A DNA stretch of 31,171 nt, from assembly GCA_036745245.1 (NCBI GenBank), contig DAIOGN010000025.1, forward strand, positions 1 through 31,171, given 5' to 3'. How positions within the stretch are numbered: position 1 is the first letter of the stretch; each line of letters starts with the position of its first letter. The stretch is from DAIOGN01 sp036745245. Its GTDB lineage: Bacteria; Zixibacteria; MSB-5A5; JAUVRN01. The position numbers and the translations under genes were made by a program. Shown here piece after piece: positions 1 to 10,739 of this stretch. Below the pieces are notes generated by a model. That model saw only the letters and a program-made list of their open reading frames with translations, was not told the origin of the DNA and did no database searches.

Positions 1-522
1 CTCCTGGTCGAAGATGCCGAATTCGTAGCGGATGCCGTAGCCGATGGCCGGAATCTGGAGCGTGGCCAGCGAATCCATGAAACAGGCCGCCAGCCTGCCC
101 AGGCCGCCGTTCCCCAGCCCCGGTTCTTCCTCCAGCTCGATGAGCTGATCGAGGTCGAGTCCCTGGCGGTTCATGGCCTCGCGCGCCGTGTCCATCATCC
201 CCAGGTTCAGCATGGAGGCCGCCAGTCGCGGACCCGGCAGATACTCCGCCGAAAAGTAGCAGACGGTGCGGCTGCGATTCTGGCTGTAGAGTTCGGCGCT
301 TTTCACCCACCGGTGCAGCAGGCGGTCGCGCACGGTGTAGGAAAGCGCCAGGTAGAAGTCGCTGGCGTCGGCGGCTTCGCGAAATCGTCCCTGAACGTAG
401 AAGAGATTGTCGAGAAAAGCGCGCTCGATAGCTTCGGCGCTCATTCCGGTGCGTGTGGAATCGTCGGAGGATGTCTGCTGCAGATGGGAGGATTGTTCCG
501 TCCGCAGGGGTTTCTTCGCCAC
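1..522 (-). CDS. glgP: Glycogen/alpha-glucan phosphorylase, N-terminal part (runs off the window)
   Basis: The enzyme releases glucose-1-phosphate from glycogen or maltodextrin in the cytoplasm using pyridoxal phosphate. Only the first 174 codons are in the window. Reading the minus strand gives the family landmarks in order: a YVQGRF/LALSYTVRDRLLHRW stretch, YFSAEYLPGP, EEEPGLGNGGLGRLAACFMDS and, at the window edge, GYGIRYEFGIFDQE. These match the N-terminal domain of GT35 phosphorylases. A GTG start at 522 is chosen because GGGAGG lies 5 nt upstream; an in-frame ATG at 534 overlaps that Shine-Dalgarno and is less likely. The gene is divergent from the outer-membrane protein at 703. The family assignment is firm; the rest of the gene is not visible. 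Confidence 0.95.
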   Translation of the reverse strand, partial: MAKKPLRTEQSSHLQQTSSDDSTRTGMSAEAIERAFLDNLFYVQGRFREAADASDFYLALSYTVRDRLLHRWVKSAELYSQNRSRTVCYFSAEYLPGPRLAASMLNLGMMDTAREAMNRQGLDLDQLIELEEEPGLGNGGLGRLAACFMDSLATLQIPAIGYGIRYEFGIFDQE

Positions 523-594
523 TGTACCTCCCATTCGTCCGGGCCGTATCGGATCCGAGGCAAACCGACCGACCGCCGGCTAGTTTGCGAACTT

Positions 595-643
595 ATTGTG
601 GCTTAGGCGCTTGCGCAAGGAGGAAGGCTCCGCAAGCCACAAT
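595..643. repeat. 10-bp perfect inverted repeat between divergent genes
   Basis: ATTGTGGCTT (595-604) and AAGCCACAAT (634-643) are perfect inverted copies 29 nt apart, in the space between the divergent genes starting at 522 and 703. The spacer contains a second small palindrome, GCGCTTGCGC. It could be a cruciform, an operator or an mRNA hairpin in the leader of the 703 gene. No T-run follows, so a terminator is unlikely. Confidence 0.5.
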
Positions 644-702
644 TGTACGCGTCGCGCACCTACAGTTGGCCCGGCCGCCCCGTGCCTCTTACTTGGCGCA
701 CC

Positions 703-1599
703 ATGAACTTCACCAGGTTCGCCACGACGATCGCAGCAGCCCTCCTGTGCCTGGGCTTCGAGCACGGGTTTGGCCAGGGCGAGTCGTCTGACCCTCCGGC
801 AGCACAGCCGGACAAGCAGGGCTACACGTTGTTCCGCCCCACGCCACGCGAACTCCTGAGGGAACTGTCCACCGACCGGCCGGATCAAACCGAATCGCCC
901 TTCACGGTGGATGCCGGGCACATTCAAGCGGAACTCGATTTCGCCAATGCCATCTTCGACCAACTCGACACCGACAGCGGCAGCTCGCACACCACCGAGT
1001 GGGGATTGGCTCCGTTCAATTTCAAGGTGGGCCTGTTGAATCGACTCGATCTTCAGCTGATCTTCGACACGTACGTAAACGCGGAGGAAGATGCGCCGGG
1101 ACAGGCGGCCGATCAGGGCACCTCGGGGACCGGAGATCTGGTCACGAGGGTGAAAGTCAATCTCTGGGGCAATGACGGTGGCGCCACGGCGTTCGCCGTG
1201 ATGCCGTTTATCAAGTGGCCCATCGCCGAGTCGGGGCTGGGCAACGACTACGTGGAATCCGGAGTGATTCTTCCCCTGGGAGTGGAGTTGTCGGAACGCT
1301 GGGGCCTGGGACTGATGACGGAATTCGATTTCGTGCGAGACGAAGCGGACCTGGGTCCCATCACGGAGTTCGTCAATTCGGCCACCGTGGGTTGCGCCGT
1401 GACGCCGCGCCTGGGGATGTACGTCGAGTTCTTCTCCGTGATTCCCTCGAACGCGCCCTCCGACTGGCTGGGTCAGGCGGATTTCGGGGTGACCCTCGCG
1501 GCCGGCGACAACGTTCGCTTCGACCTGGGCTGCAACTTCGGCGTCACCGACTCAGCGCCCGACACCAATCCTTTCCTGGGACTTTCGTTTCGACTCTGA
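703..1599 (+). CDS. Secreted outer-membrane beta-barrel-like protein (phenol MetA-degradation/transporter-like family)
   Basis: A 298-residue protein. The chosen ATG begins a clear signal peptide (MNFTRFATTIAAALLCLGF, cleavage near GFGQG). An upstream extension of the same frame to 643 lacks signal character. The mature part opens with LSTDRPDQTESPFTVDAGHIQ, the hallmark of the 'putative MetA-pathway of phenol degradation' family of outer-membrane proteins. Alternating strands follow (RLDLQLIFDTYV, GDLVTRVKVNLWG, VMPFIKWP, GVELSERWGLGLMTEFDF), ending in NPFLGLSFRL with a C-terminal aromatic/leucine strand typical of barrel proteins. Substrate and role are unknown; the family name does not imply phenol metabolism. 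It converges on the giant gene to its right. The family call rests on the N-terminal motif and barrel pattern. Confidence 0.75.
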   Translation: MNFTRFATTIAAALLCLGFEHGFGQGESSDPPAAQPDKQGYTLFRPTPRELLRELSTDRPDQTESPFTVDAGHIQAELDFANAIFDQLDTDSGSSHTTEWGLAPFNFKVGLLNRLDLQLIFDTYVNAEEDAPGQAADQGTSGTGDLVTRVKVNLWGNDGGATAFAVMPFIKWPIAESGLGNDYVESGVILPLGVELSERWGLGLMTEFDFVRDEADLGPITEFVNSATVGCAVTPRLGMYVEFFSVIPSNAPSDWLGQADFGVTLAAGDNVRFDLGCNFGVTDSAPDTNPFLGLSFRL

Positions 1600-1617
1600 C
1601 GGCCTCCTGGCGCGTCA
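1597..1617. terminator. Short hairpin between convergent genes
   Basis: TGACG (1597-1601) and CGTCA (1613-1617) pair across an 11-nt loop. Each arm contains a stop codon: the plus-strand stop of the beta-barrel gene and, read on the minus strand, the stop of the dockerin tail at 1615. There is no T-run, so as a bidirectional terminator it is weak. Confidence 0.3.
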
Positions 1618-1758
1618 GCACTGGCTCGCCAGCACCGTGCTGCACCCGTCGCACGGGGGCGGTCCGCCTTTGAACACGTGATTCACCATGAGAATGATGT
1701 CGGATGACGCCACCGTGGCCGAGCAATTCACGTCGCCCGCCGCCCGACCCGAGGACGC
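1615..1758 (-). pseudogene. Third dockerin repeat lying in frame behind a TAG stop
   Basis: Directly after the TAG stop of the giant gene (1761-1759), the same reading frame stays open for 47 codons to a TGA at 1617-1615. It encodes AGDVNCSATVASSDIILMVN followed by HVFKGGPPPCDGC, an intact dockerin half with a calcium-loop pattern (D, N, S, S, D) and the FKGGPPPC end. The repeat is therefore either a remnant cut off by a nonsense mutation, a segment reached by stop-codon readthrough, or an assembly or sequencing error. TAG is a normal stop elsewhere in the window (hydrolase gene at 18117), which argues against recoding. Confidence 0.75.
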
Positions 1759-4700
1759 CTAAGGAGGTGGGGGCGGACCGCTCTTGAACAGGAAATTCAC
1801 CAGATAAATGATGTCTGACGAGTTGATGGTGCCGCTGGCATCCACGTCGCCCGCCGCCACCGGAACAGGCGCCGGTCCGCCCTTGAACGTGTAGTTCACG
1901 AGCAGGATCACGTCGGACGAAGTGACCACGGCGTCTCGGTTTACATCGCCGCGAATGAAATCGAACACCGAATACGTCACAGAAACTTGTCGCTGGGCCA
2001 TCCCGTCGGACGCGACGAAGGTCACAACGTAGACCGAATCGGCCTGACTGAGATCGGGCACGAACTGGAACCGCCCCCCGCCGTTGCCGGAATCAAAGAA
2101 GGTGGCATGGAGAGGCAGGGGTCCTGCACTCAGGGACGGGATCGTGGCGTCGGCGTCGGTGGCACGCACGTGCACGGTGAGCGAAAGCGGCAGGACGATG
2201 GTGGCGTTGACCGGCGGGATCGTAAAGACCGGCATCTGGTTGCCCGCATCCAGCACAGTCACAGTGACGATGAGCGTGTCGACGCCGGCTCCATCGGATG
2301 CCAGGAGTCGGATCGGGTACACCCCCTGCTGCGTGAAGCCGGGGGTCCAGGTGATACGTCCCGTGGCCGATCCGCTGCCCGAAAATGGCGTGGAGAACAC
2401 CGCCCCCGGGGGCAGCGCCTGAGCCGAGAGCACCGGAATGGTGCCATCCGGATCGTCGGCGGTAGCCAACAACACCATGGGCACGTTTTCCGTGACGGAC
2501 GTGTCGTTGCGAGGACGCCACGCCGGGGCCTGCGGGACATTGGTGATCGTGAAACGCAGGACGATGTTCGTGAACACCATGGTGTCCAGCGGGTGGTAGG
2601 CCTTGATCACAGCCGAGTCGAGGCCCGCCTGGAAGAAACTGGGCTGAAAGTGGAACAGGCAGGTGCCGTTCAGATTGTCGGTGAGTGTAGAGTTGGCCGG
2701 CTTGGCCATGGCCTTGATCCTGGGCATGGTGTCGATGGGGATCGTGGCCATGTTGATGTTGAGGATGCCCCCCTCCGGAATCACATAGCTCTTCACGATG
2801 GCGGGGTTCCACACGGGGGCCGGGAAGAAGTTGGTCACCGTGAGAGACACCAGCTGCGAGTCGAAGATCGTGGTGTCCTGCTGATCCCGGGCAAAGAGCG
2901 TGACCTGGTAGAGGCCGGCCTGCGAAAAGGTGGGCTGCCAGGCCAGGCGGGCCACGTTGTTGCCCGCGCTGATGAACGATGCACCCGCGGGCAGGCCGCT
3001 GGCGGAGAGGTGTACCACCGTGGAATCGAAATCGCTGGCGGCCACGAACAAGCTGTCGCGCAGCTCCTCACGGAAGGTCTTGTCGGGCACCGCCAGGGAC
3101 GTGTTGCCCAACGCGTGCAGGAAGGGGGCCTGATTGCCGACGTCCTGAACGGTGAAGCTGTACACCACCGTATCGGCCAGGCTGCCGTCGGAGGTGGCAA
3201 AGGTGAGATTGTACGCGCCCGACTGCGTGAACCACGGCACGAACTGGAAGGTGGCCGTGCCGTTTCCGTGACTCTGGAACGTAGCGTTGGCCGGCAGGGC
3301 CGACAGCATCGACACGGGATTGTGGGAACTGTCGGGATCATTCGACCGAACGATCGCCACGAGCGTGTCGCGTTCGAAGATCACCGTGGGGCCCGTCACC
3401 GACGCGTTGGGCGCCTGGTTCCCTGCCTCCAGCACCTGGATCAGCACCACTTCCTTGTCGAACGAAATGTTGTCGTAGGCCCGGATCTCCAAGGATCGAA
3501 TCCCCGCTTCCGCGAAGGAGGGTATGTACGTGAACTGAGCGGTGCCGTTCAGGTTGTCCACAAGAGATGCGGTCGGCGGATAGTTCACCATGTACAACGA
3601 CGGGATCGTGCCGTCGGCGTCGGTGGCCGACACAGAGAATTGAAGAGTCTGGCCCTCTGTAACGAACTTCGGGCCGATGTACGTGAGCACAGGAGTGCGA
3701 TTGGCCGTGAGCACCGTGATGGCCACCGCCTCCTGGTCGTTCAGGGCCGGCGCGCCGTTGTCGGTGACGGTGAACGTTACCACCACCGATCCAACTTGAG
3801 CGGCCGTCGGCGTCCAGGTGAAGCCGCCCCTGCCATTGCCCGAGTCCACGAAGCTCGAGCCCAAAGGCAGCGCGAAGGTGGTAAGCAACAGGCCCTGCGG
3901 TCCTGAGGACAGGGAATCGCTGGCCGTCACGTGAATGGAGAATGGCTTTTCGATCACGGCATACCGCGGGCCGATCGAATCGAGCACCGGAGGAGTGTTC
4001 ACTTCGAGCACGGTGATGGTGACCGATTGAATCGTAGTAAGCGGCGGCACTCCCTCGTCGGTGGCCAGGAAGTTTACCGCATGCACACCTGCCTGAGTGT
4101 AGCCGGGCGTGAACGTGAAGCCTCCCACTCCACCCCCGGAGTCCACGAACGCCGCATTCGGCGGAAGGCCGGTGGCCACCATGGTCAGGGCCGTGGATTC
4201 GGGATCGTGTGCGGATACACGGAACGCGAGTAACGAACCCTCGTTCACACTCTGCGGGCCGATGGGATCAAATACCGGCACCTGACCGCCCGCCTCGCTC
4301 ACCGCCACCACGAAGGACAGCGTATCCGTGAGGGTGCCATCGCTGGCGACGAAGGTGAACGGGTACAGGCCCGCCTGAACGAAATTGGGAGCAAACGAGA
4401 ACGTCGCCGTGCCATTGCCGTGATCGGTGAACGAGGCATTGGCCGGCAGGGGCGACGCGGTGAGCTGCACCGACTGCACATCCGGGTCGGAGGCTGAGAG
4501 CAGCCGGTTCAACACAGTGCTCTCCAGAATGACGGTGTCGCCGGCCGGCGTGACCTTCGGCTCGGAGACCGCGACCGGCTGGCAGCAGGTGACGTTCCCC
4601 GCGCCGGTGGGCATCGCTNNNNNNNNNNCCGGCCGGCGACCACACGGGCGGCCGGTTGACGTTGGTCACGGTGACCGACACGATTTCAGAGTCGGTAAGT

Positions 4701-7700
4701 ACCCCGTCCGATGCACGGAATACGAGAGGGTAAATGCCGGCCTGGTTGAATGCCGGCGTCCAGTCGAGTGTGGCTGTGCCATTGCCGTGATCGGTGAGTG
4801 CGGCGCCGGCAGGAAGTATGGCTGCGGTGAGGGACGGGACGGTGCCGTCGATGTCGGACGCGGCCATCCCAAACGTGAGCAACACCCCTTCGGCGGTGCT
4901 CTGAGGACCAATGGGGGTCAGCACGGGGGCATGGTTCCCCGCGTCGATCACGACCAGTACGACCAATTCGCTGTCGGCGAGACTGCCATCAGAAGCCGCA
5001 AACGTGACCGGATACGATCCCGACTGGGAAAATCCTGGCGTCCAGTCGAAGGTGCCGGATCCGTCACCGTGATCTGTGAACGACGCGCCGAAGGGCAGTG
5101 CGGAGGTGGTCAGGGCGGGCACTCCAACGTCGGAATCGGCTGCCGTCACAACGAATACGAGCTGGACTCCTTCCAACACGCTCTGCGGCCCGATGGGTGC
5201 CAGCACCGGCGGCTGATTCACGTTGGCCACCGTGATGGTCACTGTCTCCGAATCCGCGAGCGATCCATCCGACGCGGCAAACGTGACTATGTGGGCGCCC
5301 GCCTGGGTGTAATCCGGAGTCCAGTCGAACGTGCCTGTCCCGTCGCCATTGTCCACAAAGGATGCTCCGGCAGGCAGAGCCGAGGTCGAGAAGGACGGAA
5401 CGTTGAGGTCGGGATCCGTAGCCGTGGCAACGAAGGTGAGCAGGCTGCCTTCATCCACCGATTGCGGGCCGATGGCCGCCAACACCGGAGGCCGGTTCAC
5501 ATTGAACACGGTGATGGATATTGTCTCGCTATCGATGAGGGCTCCGTCGGAGGCGCGGAACACAAGCGGATACGCCCCGGCCTGCGTGAAATCAGGCGTC
5601 CAATCGAACGTGCCGGAACCGTTGCCCAGATCCGTAAACGTGGCACCCGTGGGCAGCGTGGATGTAGTGAGCGCGGGCGTCGTGAGGTCGGGGTCAGTCG
5701 CCGTCACCAGGAACGTGAGCTGCTCCGCCTCGTCGACATCGCGATCTCCGATGGCAGCCAGCACCGGCGGCAGGTTCACGTTGTTCACCGTGATCGCAAC
5801 AATCTCCGTGTCCAGCAAACTGCCGTCGGTGGCGCGGAAGGTGACGTTGTACGAGCCCGACTGCGAAAACGTGGGCGTCCAATCGAACGTGGCTGTGCCG
5901 TTGCCGTGATCGGTGAGGGTGGCGCCGCCGGGTAACGTGGAACTCGTGAACGCGGGCGTGGTGGCATCCGGGTCGGACGCCGACAGGCCGAAGGAGAGTA
6001 GCACGCCTTCATTCACAGACCGGGGTCCGATGGCTGCAAGAACCGGCGGCTGATTCACGTTGTTCACCGTGATCGCCACGATCTCGGTATCCACCAGACT
6101 GCCGTCGGTGGCGCGGAAAGTGACGCTGTACGGGCCCGCCTGTGCGAAGTTCGGCGTCCAGTTGAACGTGGCCGAGCCATTGCCGTTGTCGGTGTAGGTT
6201 GCGCCCGGCGGTAGCGCGGAACTTGTGAATGTGGGCGTCGTACCATCCGGGTCGGTGGCCGTGATCAGGACGTTGAGATTGGCGCCTTCATTCACGGACC
6301 TCGGACCAATCGCGGCCAGAACCGGCGGCTGATTGACGTTGTTCACGGTGATCGCGACGATCTCGGTATCCACCAAACTGCCGTCTGTGGCGCGGAAGGT
6401 GACGTTGTACGAACCCGCCTGGGCTAAAGTGGGAGTCCAATTGAACGTGGCCGTGCCATTGCCGTTCCCTGTGAGCGAAGCCCCGGATGGCAACGCGGAA
6501 CTTGTGAACGTAGGCGTCGTACCGTCCGGGTCTGTGGCAGAGATGAGAAAGTTGAGATTGACGCCTTCGTTTACGGACCTCGGACCGATCGTAGCCAGTA
6601 CCGGTGCCTGATTCACGTTGTTCACGGTGATCGCTACGATCTCGGTGTCCACCAGGCTGCCGTCGGTGGCGCGGAAGGTGACACTGTACGATCCCGACTG
6701 AGCGAACGTGGGGGTCCAGTTGAACGTGGCCGTGCCGTTGCCGTTCCCGGTGAGGGTTGCGCCCGAGGGAAGCGCGGAGCTTGTGAACACCGGAATCGCG
6801 CCGTCCGGATCGGTGGCCGAGATCAGGAAGTTGAGAAGGCTTCCTTCGTTGACACTTTTGGGTCCGATGGGGGCCAGCACCGGAGGCTGGTTCACGTCGC
6901 TGATGGTGATCGTCACGATTTCGGTGTCCACAAGCGAGCCGTCCGTGGCACGGAACGTGACCGGGTAGGAACCCTGTTGGACGAGCGAGGGCGTCCAGTT
7001 AAAGGTGGCCGTACCATTGCCGTTGTTGGTGTATGTGGCGCCGCTCGGCAGGGTGGAGCTTGTAAAACTGGGCGTGGTGCCGTCTGGATCGGTAGCCGTT
7101 GTGGTGAACGAAAGTAATACCTGTTCACTGCCCGACTGTGGCCCGATGGCGTTCAGAACAGGCGGTTGGTTGACGTTATTCACGGTGATCGCGACGATCT
7201 CGGTGTCCTGCAGGCTGCCGTCGGTGGCGCGGAACGTGACGTTGTACGATCCAGACTGAGCAAACGTGGGGGTCCAGTTGAACGTGGCCGTTCCGTTGCC
7301 GTTCCCCGTGAGCGAAGCACCGGATGGCAATGCCGAGCTTGTGAATGTCGGAATCGTGCCATCCGGGTCGGTAGCCGAGATCAGGAAGTTGAGATTGGCC
7401 CCTTCATTCACCGACCTCGGCCCAATTGCTGCCAGCACGGGCGCCTGATTTACGTTGTTCACGGTGATCGCGACGATCTCGGTGTCCACGAGGCTGCCGT
7501 CGGTGGCGCGGAAGGTGACGTTGTACGATCCCGACTGAGCTAAGGTAGGAGTCCAGTTGAACGTGGCCGTGCCGTTGCCGTTCCCGGTGAGCGATGCGCC
7601 CGACGGCAGGCTTGAACTTGTGAATGTGGGCAGGGTGCCATCCGGATCGGTGGCCGAGATCAGGAAGTTGAGATTCACACCCTCGTTGACGCTTCTCGGC

Positions 7701-9271
7701 CCGATCGCAGCCAGGATCGGTGCCTGATTCAAGTTGTTCACGGTGATCGCAATGATCTCAGTGTCCAAAAGGCTGCCGTCGGTGGCGCGGAAGGTGACGC
7801 TGTACGATCCCGACTGAGCAAATGTGGGAGTCCAGTTGAACGTAGCCGTGCCGTTGCCGTTCCCCGTCAGAGAGGCACCTGATGGCAAAGTCGAACTTGT
7901 GAATGCAGGAGTCGTTCCGTCCGGATCGGTAGCTGAGATCAGGAAATTGAGGTTGGCCCCTTCATTCACCGATCTTGGGCCAATTGCAGCCAGCACAGGA
8001 GCTTGATTCACGTTGTTCACGGTGATCGCGACGATCTCGGTGTCCACGAGGCTGCCGTCGGTAGCGCGGAAGGTGATCGGGTACGATCCCGATTGGGCGA
8101 AGGTGGGGGTCCAGTTGAACGTGGCCGTTCCGTTGCCGTTCCCCGTAAGCGACGAGCCCGACGGCAATGTCGAGCTGGAAAATGTCGGAATCGTGGCGTC
8201 GGGATCGGTGGCCGAGATCAGGAAGTTGAGATTGACCCCTTCGTTCACCGACCTTGGACCAATCGCAGCCAGCACGGGTGCCTGGTTCACGTTGTTCACG
8301 GTGATCGTGACGATCTCCGTGTCCACGAGGCTGCCGTCGGTAGCGCGGAACGTGACGTTGTACGATCCCGACTGAGCGAACGTGGGAGTCCAGTTGAACG
8401 TAGCCGTGCCGTTGCCATTCCCCGTCAGCGTTGCACCCGACGGCAAAGTCGAGCTCGTGAAAGTGGGAGTGGTGCCGTTCGGATCGGTGGCCGAAATCAG
8501 GAAGTTGAGATTGGCCCCTTCATTCACAGATCTGGGTCCGATGGGCGCCAGCACGGGGGGCTGATTTGCCACAGGAGCCAGCGACGCAGACGCGACGGCC
8601 TGGCGATTGGGTCCCGAATGCGTAGCGCTGACGGTGACCGTTCCTCCCGTGGTCTGGAATTGGTCGCCGCCGGACAACGTGGCCGTGCCGCCGCCGGTCT
8701 GGTCGAAGCCTTCGGTGAAGCCGTTGTTCCAGGTGTATGAGCCGGTGTTGCCGCACACGTAATTGCCGATCACCATGCCGTTGACGCTCTTCGACATGAT
8801 GCGCGTAATCGGATTGGTGGTTCCGTTTGTAAACGTGCTGTCGCGGTCCTGGATGGGTGCGGCCTGATTGACGCCGGTGTAGGTGGCCGCCGCGTACATC
8901 ACCACGGCGGGCGCACTCGACCAGCTGACGGCAAACGTGTTCCCCACAGCCGCCGCGAGTCCAGCCTCGTTGAGGTACCAAAGTTCTGAGCGGTTGCGGT
9001 TGGAGGTGCCGGCGCTTTCGCCGCAGATTCTGGTGAGCGGCTGGCCCCCATAGGACACCGAGACGAGCGCGATGTCGGTGGCTGCCGCATTCTCGTAGCC
9101 GGCCGCGAAGATGAGCACGCGGTTGGGACCCGCCCCCGCCGCGTGCGTGAGGCCGGTGGTCCAGGCTCCAACCCGGGAGATCTGGGCGCGAAGTTCACCA
9201 CCAGACAACAGCAGCAGGGCGCAGAGCGCCAGGAGAGCCAGGCGTACGAGTTTGTTTAAGGAAACAAGCAT
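1759..9271 (-). CDS. Giant secreted Ig/cadherin-like repeat protein with C-terminal dockerin (interrupted by an N gap)
   Basis: A surface or secreted protein of about 2,500 residues, interrupted by the 10-N gap at 4619-4628. The frame is open on both sides, and the two halves join if the true gap is a multiple of three, so this is read as one gene. The start at 9271 gives a signal peptide (MLVSLNKLVRLALLALCALL, then LLSGGELRAQ); an upstream extension to 9352 is hydrophilic. Next comes an unassigned domain of about 210 residues (VGAWTT, VSYGGQPLTRI, SELWYLNEAG, VVMYAAATYTGVNQ). Then follow 14 repeats of 93 residues (NQAPVLAAIGPRSVNEG ... ATDPDG ... GNGTATFNWTPTF ... VTFRATDGSL), the putative Ig/He_PIG type, and about nine more diverged repeats after the gap. 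The end is a two-part dockerin (GDVNRDAVVTSSDVILLVNY; GDVDASGTINSSDIIYLVNF). The likely role is adhesion or assembly on the cell surface; the partner is unknown. Confidence 0.85.
4619..4628. other. Assembly gap (10 N) inside the giant repeat gene
   Basis: The left and right reading frames differ by one base with 10 N. Keeping the protein in frame requires a true length divisible by three (for example 9 or 12). Because the gap sits in a tandem-repeat gene, whole repeat copies may also be missing. Confidence 0.95.
4629..8560 (-). repeat. Tandem 279-bp coding repeats (14 copies)
   Basis: The phrase CTGCCGTCGGTGGCGCGG recurs at a spacing of exactly 279 bp (for example 7494, 7773, 8052, with a close variant at 8331), giving 93 codons per unit. 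About 14 full units run from 8560 down to the gap. Units 2-5 and 7-10 are very alike in DNA. Units 11-14, nearest the gap, are more diverged in protein (DVDEAEQLTFLV, SVLEGVQLVFVV). The pattern indicates recent amplification within the N-terminal half of an older array. Confidence 0.9.
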
Positions 9272-9857
9272 TAGCTTCCCACGTTTACATCGACCGACTG
9301 AGAAACCGAGCACTAACTGAGAAGCGGGAGTTCCGGAACAATAAGTCTGCAATCGACTTAGAGCAAATCAAATACGCGCTCCTTTGCCTGCTACGGTGTG
9401 CCACAGCGGCGGAATCGACCGTTCTGACGACCGGGGTCGCGTTCATTATAGCATTCTTTCGCAATCGGACAGAGCTCGACGGAGGCCGACTCCGCCAGCA
9501 GCTACATCAAAGCAAGTCTCGGGCCCGAAGGGACCTTTGCCGCAGGGGACAATGAGTGCTGAATCCCATCTCGCAGAGCACCTTACGGCCGAAGACCTTG
9601 GCCGGAGTCGGCCGAACCTCCGTCCGATTCGGACCGGAGGAACCCGCGTGCCCTTTCGCCGGAATGGTGAGGCGTTTCCCCAGATTCTGCAATCAGTTAC
9701 GCACAGTCAGGCACCCGGGAGGACTCAGCCAGAGCGCCGGCAGGCTCCCCGTGCTGCCGGGTATTCCTGTGTTCCCGGGATCACGTCCGGGTTGCGGGGA
9801 GGCTGGACTACATGGTAGACTGGTCAGGTCACCCTCCCGCGACCAGGGAATGAAGAT
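9272..9857. other. Intergenic region between divergent surface-protein genes
   Basis: No convincing gene. Short open frames here have no recognisable motif or ribosome site. The stretch holds a hairpin around 9608-9633 (CCTCCGTCCGA paired with TCGGACCGGAGG, one bulge). It must contain the promoters of the giant gene (leftward from 9271) and the dockerin gene (rightward from 9858), but no clear -35/-10 pair was found. Confidence 0.5.
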
Positions 9858-10739
9858 ATGTGGCTTCGGCCGTGGTCGGTTTTCGTGGTCCTCGTTCTAC
9901 TCCATCCGTTGGCGCATGCGGCGGGTCCCGTGGGAACATCTCCCTACGCCCCTGTGCGCGGAACCGGAATTGACATGTCGTGGGCGGCCACGAGTCGCGC
10001 CTGTCACGACTACAGCTACGGCGGCATCGGTGTGTACACGTGGAGAACTCCTGGGCGATTCGCCGACTCTCTGTACGCCATGCGATTTACGCCGCTATTT
10101 GCCTGCACGTTGAAGTCGGTCTCGTTCTGGTTGGGAGGCGTGGCCGACGGGATGACGGGGATCCCCAGTGCGCGCATTTCCATCTACACCTCTTACGACG
10201 GTCTGCCCGACGCCCTTCTGGCCACGCGCATCATCGCAATCGATACGCTTCTCTTTCGCCCCGGCGGGCCGAATGTGGCGGACTTCTCCGACCTGGGCCT
10301 GTACATGGAGGATGACTTTCACGTGGTGGTGCAACGGCACGGCACCGAGGAGGACACTCTGATCCTCATCTCGGATGCAGGCGCGCTGGGCAATTCACGA
10401 TCGAGCGTGTTCTTCGATCCGTTCGGATGGGAGTCCGTGCAGAACGGCTGGGGCAACGACGTGAATTTCATGATGGGTGCCAACATGTGTTGCACGGCTC
10501 CGACCGGTGACGCCAACGACAACGGCGTGATCAATGCCGCCGATCTGATTTACACCGTGAACTACATCTTCCGCAGCGGACCCGAGCCTCTGCCCTGTCG
10601 TCCTGCCGCCGACGTGGATTGCGACGGCGGCGTCGCCATCGACGATCTGATCCAGCTCGTGAACTATCTATTCAAGAGTGGCGCCCCTCCCTGCGACGTG
10701 TCCGACCTGATTGCGCAGGGGTTCTACTTCTGTCCCTGA
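9858..10739 (+). CDS. Secreted dockerin protein of unknown function
   Basis: A 293-residue protein with a signal peptide (MWLRPWSVFVVLVLLHPLAH, then AAG). The N-terminal 200 residues look like a beta-rich carbohydrate-binding or jelly-roll type domain (ARISIYTSYDGLPDALLATR, then FSDLGLYMEDDFHVVVQ), but I cannot assign a family. The C-terminus is a two-part dockerin: GDANDNGVINAADLIYTVNY and DVDCDGGVAIDDLIQLVNYL, each with the D.N.(D)G......D calcium loop, then FKSGAPPC. A Shine-Dalgarno-like AGGGA lies 8-9 nt before the ATG. The gene is divergent from the giant gene, which carries the same type of dockerin, so both may dock on a common surface partner (inference; no cohesin is visible here). 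Confidence 0.8.
   Translation: MWLRPWSVFVVLVLLHPLAHAAGPVGTSPYAPVRGTGIDMSWAATSRACHDYSYGGIGVYTWRTPGRFADSLYAMRFTPLFACTLKSVSFWLGGVADGMTGIPSARISIYTSYDGLPDALLATRIIAIDTLLFRPGGPNVADFSDLGLYMEDDFHVVVQRHGTEEDTLILISDAGALGNSRSSVFFDPFGWESVQNGWGNDVNFMMGANMCCTAPTGDANDNGVINAADLIYTVNYIFRSGPEPLPCRPAADVDCDGGVAIDDLIQLVNYLFKSGAPPCDVSDLIAQGFYFCP

Noticed and set aside
1987..3906. 639-codon plus-strand open frame
   Set aside because: It is antisense to the giant repeat gene; its Arg/Gly/His-rich, motif-free protein is a shadow of the repetitive minus-strand coding sequence.
4427..8740. Several long plus-strand open frames over the 279-bp repeats
   Set aside because: They repeat with the same period as the minus-strand gene and show no domain; shadows of the repeats.
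9384..10113. Plus-strand open frames before the dockerin gene
   Set aside because: No ribosome site, no motif, Arg/Pro-rich composition, and they run into the real gene in another frame.
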